Positions 8,857-13,270 of a DNA stretch of 13,270 nt are shown here, one piece after another (the stretch's first letter is position 1; each line of letters starts with the position of its first letter). The DNA comes from Candidatus Neoflavobacterium equi (GTDB taxonomy: Bacteria > Bacteroidota > Bacteroidia > Flavobacteriales > Flavobacteriaceae). Under the pieces are notes generated by a model that did not search any database, was not told the DNA's origin, and saw only the letters and a list, made by a program, of their open reading frames with translations. The stretch is taken from positions 1 to 13,270 of the forward strand of contig JAGHSS010000334.1 in assembly GCA_018065745.1 (NCBI GenBank), read 5' to 3'. A program made the translations under genes and the position numbers.

Positions 8857-10161
8857 ATGTCCGTTAGTGGGTTTTCTAAATTATCAAAAGAAGAAAAAAT
8901 AAATTGGCTTGCAACAAACCATTTTCAAGATGGAGAACAAGCAGTTCAAATAATAAAGCAATATTGGAATGCTGACAAAACACTTCAAAAATTGCACGAT
9001 GAATTTATTGAAAATACAATTTCAAATTTTTACCTACCGCTTGGAATCGCACCCAACTTTGTTATCAATGAAAAAGAGGTAACCATTCCAATGGCTATTG
9101 AAGAGAGTTCAGTAGTTGCTGCAGCCAGTAAAGCGGCGAAGTTTTGGAGCAAAAGAGGAGGTTTTAAGGCGACAGTTTTAAACACTGAAAAAATTGGTCA
9201 AGTACATTTCAACTACACAGGAGAAAGAGAAAATCTATACCGTTTTTTTGAAGAAATAAAAACTGATTTTTATACAGATACAGATTTCATCACCCAAAAC
9301 ATGAAAAAAAGAGGCGGTGGAATTCTGGATATTGTTTTAAAAGACAAAACAGCAGAGTTGGCAAATTACTATCAAATACACGTCACTTTTAATACGGTAG
9401 ACAGTATGGGAGCCAACTTCATCAATACCTGTTTAGAGCAAATTGCAAAAACGTTAAAAACAAAAGCCACTCAAGTAGAATACATTCAGGAAGCTGAAAT
9501 TGATGTAGTCATGAGTATTTTGTCAAACTACGTCCCAAATTGCATTGTTAGAGCAGAAGTAAGTTGTCATGTAGATTTGTTGACAGAAGACAAAAACACC
9601 ACAGGAAGAACATTTGCAGAAAAATTTGTGCAAGCAGTTAAGATTGCAGAAATAGAACCATACAGAGCAGTGACCCACAACAAGGGAATCATGAACGGTA
9701 TTGACGCTGTGGTAATAGCATCTGGAAATGATTTCAGAGCAATTGAAGCCTGCGCACATGCTTACGCTGCCAAATCAGGACAATACAGCAGCCTGTCACA
9801 CGCAGAAATCAAAGGAGACATATTCCATTTCTGGATGGACATTCCATTGGCATTAGGAACAGTTGGAGGATTGACCTCCTTACATCCCCTAGTGAAAATT
9901 GCGTTGCAAATCATGGACAATCCAAATGCAAAAGAATTGATGCAAATAATTGCTGTTGCAGGATTGGCACAAAACTATGCAGCATTGAGATCACTGACAA
10001 CCTCAGGAATTCAAAAAGGCCACATGAAAATGCACCTGATGAATATTTTGAATCAGTTCAACGCCACAGACAGTGAAAAAATCCAAGTAGTAAATCACTT
10101 TGAAAATACAACAGTAACACATGCAGCAGTAGTTGATTTTATCAATCAAATCAGAGCATAG
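8857..10161 (+). CDS. Hydroxymethylglutaryl-CoA reductase, class II
   Basis: Converts HMG-CoA to mevalonate with a nicotinamide cofactor in the cytoplasm; it is the committed step of the mevalonate pathway. The 434-residue length is normal for class II (bacterial) enzymes and there is no membrane segment. Visible signatures are ENTISNFYLPLGIAPNF (52-68), the catalytic Glu83 in IPMAIEESSVVAAAS, DSMGAN (182-187, usually DAMGAN), Lys276 in HNKGIMNGIDAV, Asp292 in SGNDFRA and the C-terminal catalytic His389 in KGHMKMH. These correspond to the known Glu/Lys/Asp/His set of the Pseudomonas mevalonii enzyme. Class II enzymes are often labelled 'degradative' after that relative, but the adjoining GHMP kinase argues for a biosynthetic, isoprenoid-forming role. 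It has its own -7 box and its stop codon abuts the next start. NADH versus NADPH preference cannot be told from inspection. Confidence 0.96.
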   Translation: MSVSGFSKLSKEEKINWLATNHFQDGEQAVQIIKQYWNADKTLQKLHDEFIENTISNFYLPLGIAPNFVINEKEVTIPMAIEESSVVAAASKAAKFWSKRGGFKATVLNTEKIGQVHFNYTGERENLYRFFEEIKTDFYTDTDFITQNMKKRGGGILDIVLKDKTAELANYYQIHVTFNTVDSMGANFINTCLEQIAKTLKTKATQVEYIQEAEIDVVMSILSNYVPNCIVRAEVSCHVDLLTEDKNTTGRTFAEKFVQAVKIAEIEPYRAVTHNKGIMNGIDAVVIASGNDFRAIEACAHAYAAKSGQYSSLSHAEIKGDIFHFWMDIPLALGTVGGLTSLHPLVKIALQIMDNPNAKELMQIIAVAGLAQNYAALRSLTTSGIQKGHMKMHLMNILNQFNATDSEKIQVVNHFENTTVTHAAVVDFINQIRA

Positions 10162-11070
10162 ATGAACAAGTTTAAAAGTAATGGGAAGCTGCTTTTAACA
10201 GCAGAATATGCAGTGCTTTTTGGCGCAAAGGCACTCGCATTACCATCCGTTCTAGGTCAAGATTTAGTTGTAGAAAAAGTTTCAGATGCCAAGACAATAC
10301 ATTGGCAGAGTTACAACAAAGACAACAGCTGTTGGTTAGATGAAACGCTACAAGTAGAAGAAATCACCAACGGGATTTTAGAGCCAGAGAACATCAGAGA
10401 AAGGCTGATACAAATATTACATTTGGCACACCAACAAAACCCTGTTTTTTTTGAGGAAAATTTTGGTTTAAATGTAAAGACATCATTGGAATTCCCAAAA
10501 GACTGGGGGCTGGGAACATCATCCACATTACTCAATAATATTGGAAATTGGATGAAAGTAGATCCATACAAAATACTGTTTCAAGTGTTCAGCGGCAGTG
10601 GCTATGACATCGCCTGTGCACAAACCAACAGTCCAATTGTATACCAATTGTTAGACCAAAAACCCAAGGCGACAGAAGTAGCATTTGATCCCGTTTTTAA
10701 GGACAACCTATACTTTGTATATCTCAACCAAAAAAGAAGCAGTAAAGACGCTATAGCACGCTTTTTAGGCAAACAGGACAACACCCAAAAGCTAATAGAA
10801 GATATTTCTGAAATAACAACACAAATTGCAGTCTGCAAAGACATAGATCAATTTGATGCACTGTTGAAGAAGCACGAACAAATCATCGGAAATTTCATTG
10901 AAGAGACACCAGTCCAACAAAAGTTATTTCCAGATTTCCAAGGGCAGATAAAGAGCTTAGGAGCTTGGGGCGGAGATTTCATTATCGCATCCGCAAAGAC
11001 AGATCCAACGCAGTATTTCACAGACAAAGGATACACAACCATAGTTAGATATCGAGACATGATATTTTAA
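10162..11070 (+). CDS. GYDIA-family GHMP kinase, probable phosphomevalonate-type kinase
   Basis: Small-molecule kinase of the GHMP (galactokinase/homoserine/mevalonate/phosphomevalonate kinase) superfamily, 302 residues, cytoplasmic. Motif 1 is SNGKLLLTAEYAVL (6-19), whose GKL..EYAVL pattern is closest to phosphomevalonate kinases. Motif 2, the ATP phosphate loop, is WGLGTSSTLL (115-124). GSGYDIACAQ (145-154) holds the family-naming GYDIA, with Asp149 as likely catalytic base. Motif 3 is LGAWGGDFIIA (266-276), where phosphomevalonate kinases usually have GAGGGD; Trp269 replaces a Gly. The ATG follows the reductase TAG with no gap (TAGATG), so the two genes are translationally adjacent and very likely coupled. 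Known: GHMP fold and ATP-dependent phosphorylation. Inferred: a mevalonate-pathway substrate, with 5-phosphomevalonate favoured by the motifs and mevalonate as the alternative. A strong terminator follows immediately. Confidence 0.9.
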   Translation: MNKFKSNGKLLLTAEYAVLFGAKALALPSVLGQDLVVEKVSDAKTIHWQSYNKDNSCWLDETLQVEEITNGILEPENIRERLIQILHLAHQQNPVFFEENFGLNVKTSLEFPKDWGLGTSSTLLNNIGNWMKVDPYKILFQVFSGSGYDIACAQTNSPIVYQLLDQKPKATEVAFDPVFKDNLYFVYLNQKRSSKDAIARFLGKQDNTQKLIEDISEITTQIAVCKDIDQFDALLKKHEQIIGNFIEETPVQQKLFPDFQGQIKSLGAWGGDFIIASAKTDPTQYFTDKGYTTIVRYRDMIF

Positions 11071-11075
11071 AAGCA

Positions 11076-11113
11076 AAAAAAGGGCTTTCTAATTTCTTAG
11101 AAAGCCCTTTTTT
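11076..11113. terminator. Bidirectional intrinsic terminator between convergent genes
   Basis: A perfect inverted repeat: the 17-base arms 11076-11092 and 11097-11113 pair around a TTTC loop. The core is GGGCTTTCTAA/TTAGAAAGCCC, flanked by an A-run on the left and a T-run on the right, so it reads as a hairpin plus U-tract on either strand. It starts 6 bases after the GHMP kinase stop (11070) and ends 12 bases before the stop of the minus-strand chaperone gene (11126), so it can terminate both. Confidence 0.92.
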
Positions 11114-11125
11114 ATATGCAGTTTG

Positions 11126-13228
11126 TTATTGTACTTTATAACGGTTATCCTCAATTGTAGAAGAGTTTTTCAATGCGATGAAAGCTCTACCTGAAGCTGA
11201 ACCTTGGTTCATTTGTTTCAAACGTGAAGCGTTTTCTTCATATGATGGCAATTCAGGAGCTTTTGTTACAGAAACAGGTTTCACAACAAATACACCAGTA
11301 TTTCCTTCAATCACACCAGAAACTTTTCCAGCAGCAGTACCAAATGCTTTTCCAACAACCTTAGGTTCGTTACCTACGTTTGTGATAAATGGTGCACTAA
11401 AAGTAACCCCATTTGCATTTACTACAGAAGATTTAGAATTTTTAGCAATTTCTTCCAAAGTAGCACCTTTCATTTTATCTTTCAAAATAGCTGCTTTTTT
11501 CTCGTTCATAAGAATCGGAGTCACATATTGTTTAACCTCTTCAACAGATGCCAATCCGGTATCGTTTTTCTCAGTTAACTTAACAATAACTTGACCTTCT
11601 CCAAATTCAAATTTCTTAACGTCTCCTTCAGAAGTTGATTTGTTGAATGACCATAAAACAACATCTCTGTGAGATCCCAAAGCACCAACCTGATCTTGGT
11701 TGTGTCTTACCGTTACCGGTACAACTTCCAATCCATTAGTTTTAGCCAAGTCTTTCATGTCTTTACCTTCAGATGTAGCTGCTAAGATAGTAGTTGCAGT
11801 TTGGTATAATTTATCAGATGTAGCTGTTGACGGTTCAATTTTTCTAGCAATAGTTGCCAATTGAATTCCTCCATACAAAGCTTCAACTTTCATAACGTGG
11901 TATCCAAAATCTGTTTCAACGATTCCTGTTTTTCCAACTGGATTGTTAAATAAGAAGTTTTCAAAAGGTTTAACCATTTGTCCTTTTTGAACATTGTCAT
12001 AAACCCCACCTGTTTGTTTTGATCCTGTATCATCTGTGTTAGTCATTGCCAACATTGCAAATGAACCTGGATTAGCGTTTACTTGTGCCAATAATTCAGC
12101 AGCTTTAGCTTTTGCTTCTTCCTTAGTTCTTTTTGGAGCGTTTGGCATTTGAGCACCGTCAAAAGAAATCAAGATATGACTTACTTTAGCAGAAGCTACA
12201 CCAGACGTTGCCGTCTTTTTAGACAAACAAGAGTATCCATTAAATTCATAAGGTCCAAAAATCCCACCTACTGGCAAAGAGTACAATTGCTCTTGGTACT
12301 CAACAGGTAAATCTTTTTTAGAAATAAATGTAGAGTCATAAGGAACATCAGAATTTGAATTTACAAATTCTACTACATTTTTAGTGTTTTTAAAACCAGA
12401 CAACGTGTCGTTTTTTCCAGTTTCTTTATTGTAAACAACAGCACCTGATAAAAGGTCGTTCATTTTTGTTTCTACACTTTTGATATCAGCTTCAGAAGGA
12501 GCGTTTGCAATAAATACATATTCCAAACCTCTAGAGTTCTCAGCTTTAAATCTAGATTTATTTTTTTTGATATAAGCAGCAATTTCAGCATCTGAAACTT
12601 TCACTTGATCATCGTTTACTGTTGCATATTGCAAAGTAACATAGTCAAATGCTACAGCATCTTTTTCAGCTTTATAAGCTTGTTTAGCGTCAAATTTAGT
12701 AGTGTAAACAGAAGCTCTAATCAATGAATTGTACATTTGCTCTTTTGCAAATTGCTCCAATTGTTTTTCATATTGCAACCAAGCTTTCCATTGTTCTGGA
12801 TTTGATTGTTTGATTGTAGCTAAAAATTCATTGAATTTGTTCGTGTCAAAAACACCAGCTTGATTCAAGAATTGTGGGTTTTGACCAAAATTCGGGCTTG
12901 TTTTGATAACGTTGATCAATTGATCCTTACCAATTTTAATTCCGATTTTCTCAAACTCCGCTGTCAATAAAATACGTTTAACCTCTTCTTCCCAAACTCT
13001 GTTGGATGCTTGAATACCTGTACCTTGTTGGTTAGCTTCAGCATTTTGAACTTTGTTTAAAAAATCAATCGCTTCAATGTCTTCACCGTTGATGGTTCCT
13101 GCATATCTTGATGATTGATCAAAGCCTCCACTTTTGAAAACATCTCCAATCACAAATGCAAAAAGTCCAACGCCAATAGCACCTACTAGCAATACTGAAT
13201 TTTTTCTAATTTTTGATAAAACTGCCAT
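11126..13228 (-). CDS. Membrane-anchored parvulin-type peptidyl-prolyl isomerase, PpiD/SurA-like chaperone
   Basis: Periplasmic folding factor of 700 residues that would assist proteins emerging from the Sec translocon and catalyse prolyl cis-trans isomerisation. Residues 1-10 (MAVLSKIRKN) are a short basic cytoplasmic tail; 11-30 form one uncleaved membrane anchor (SVLLVGAIGVGLFAFVIGDV), as in PpiD. A SurA_N-like helical chaperone region spans about 40-230, and a degenerate parvulin-like segment about 233-340. The canonical parvulin domain is about 345-450, with AKVSHILISF (His351) at its start, TGGVYDNVQKGQMVKPFE in the middle and TDFGYHVMKVE (His444) at its end. Residues about 513-585 and 616-686 look like two copies of the PpiD C-terminal unit. 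The ATG at 13228 begins directly before the basic-plus-anchor pattern, which supports this start. It is convergent with the GHMP kinase and not in an operon visible here. Confidence 0.93.
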   Translation of the reverse strand: MAVLSKIRKNSVLLVGAIGVGLFAFVIGDVFKSGGFDQSSRYAGTINGEDIEAIDFLNKVQNAEANQQGTGIQASNRVWEEEVKRILLTAEFEKIGIKIGKDQLINVIKTSPNFGQNPQFLNQAGVFDTNKFNEFLATIKQSNPEQWKAWLQYEKQLEQFAKEQMYNSLIRASVYTTKFDAKQAYKAEKDAVAFDYVTLQYATVNDDQVKVSDAEIAAYIKKNKSRFKAENSRGLEYVFIANAPSEADIKSVETKMNDLLSGAVVYNKETGKNDTLSGFKNTKNVVEFVNSNSDVPYDSTFISKKDLPVEYQEQLYSLPVGGIFGPYEFNGYSCLSKKTATSGVASAKVSHILISFDGAQMPNAPKRTKEEAKAKAAELLAQVNANPGSFAMLAMTNTDDTGSKQTGGVYDNVQKGQMVKPFENFLFNNPVGKTGIVETDFGYHVMKVEALYGGIQLATIARKIEPSTATSDKLYQTATTILAATSEGKDMKDLAKTNGLEVVPVTVRHNQDQVGALGSHRDVVLWSFNKSTSEGDVKKFEFGEGQVIVKLTEKNDTGLASVEEVKQYVTPILMNEKKAAILKDKMKGATLEEIAKNSKSSVVNANGVTFSAPFITNVGNEPKVVGKAFGTAAGKVSGVIEGNTGVFVVKPVSVTKAPELPSYEENASRLKQMNQGSASGRAFIALKNSSTIEDNRYKVQ

Positions 13229-13258
13229 TTTATATATCTTAAGTCTTTATTCTTTGGG

Positions 13259-13266
13259 CGAAAATA
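13259..13266 (-). promoter_or_regulatory. Possible -7 promoter box of the PpiD-like gene
   Basis: Read on the minus strand, TATTTTCG at 13266-13259 differs from the Bacteroidota -7 consensus TAnnTTTG at one base and lies 30 bases before the ATG at 13228. The -33 region falls outside the window, so the call rests on one imperfect box and a plausible distance. The remaining bases between 13229 and 13258 are an A/T-rich leader with no Shine-Dalgarno sequence. Confidence 0.35.
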
Positions 13267-13270
13267 CAAT

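Noticed and set aside
11178..11594. A 138-codon plus-strand reading frame antisense to the chaperone gene
   Set aside because: It lies wholly within the well-supported PpiD-like gene and has no motif or upstream signal of its own; open antisense frames are expected there.

Overview
The window is AT-rich chromosomal DNA that reads as a member of the Bacteroidota, most likely the family Flavobacteriaceae (Flavobacterium-like). The reasons are: start codons preceded by A-rich leaders without Shine-Dalgarno sequences; an exact TAnnTTTG -7 box, the Bacteroidota promoter element, in front of one operon; a periplasmic two-component propeller sensor, a type concentrated in this phylum; and the pairing of a class II HMG-CoA reductase with a GYDIA-type GHMP kinase, as in the flavobacterial mevalonate pathway. 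No mobile element, CRISPR array, rRNA or tRNA was seen, and no stretch over 300 bases lacks a gene.

Layout. (1) Bases 1-2143, minus strand: a secreted dipeptidyl peptidase IV (S9B), complete except for roughly the last dozen residues, which lie beyond the left edge. (2) Bases 2144-2256: a 113-base divergent intergenic region. (3) Bases 2257-8820, plus strand: one giant 2187-residue hybrid sensor kinase with periplasmic beta-propeller, Y_Y_Y domain, seven membrane segments, PAS-PAS-GAF-GAF-PAS, kinase core, degenerate receiver and intact receiver. (4) Bases 8857-11070, plus strand: a two-gene transcription unit of HMG-CoA reductase and a GHMP kinase that resembles phosphomevalonate kinase, with its own promoter and terminator. 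(5) Bases 11076-11113: a strong bidirectional terminator between convergent genes. (6) Bases 11126-13228, minus strand: a membrane-anchored PpiD/SurA-type peptidyl-prolyl isomerase chaperone.

How the genes work together. The reductase and GHMP kinase are the only clear metabolic pair: mevalonate formation followed by a phosphorylation step towards isopentenyl diphosphate. The peptidase and the PpiD-like chaperone both act in the periplasm but are separate units. The giant kinase has no DNA-binding domain and no HPt domain, so its output must pass to an unlinked partner. Nothing here shows what it senses.

The best candidate for something under-described is the giant kinase. Classical propeller-type hybrid sensors cross the membrane once. 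This one has seven predicted segments after the Y_Y_Y domain, with a consistent positive-inside pattern, followed by an unusually long stack of cytoplasmic sensor domains and a pseudo-receiver.
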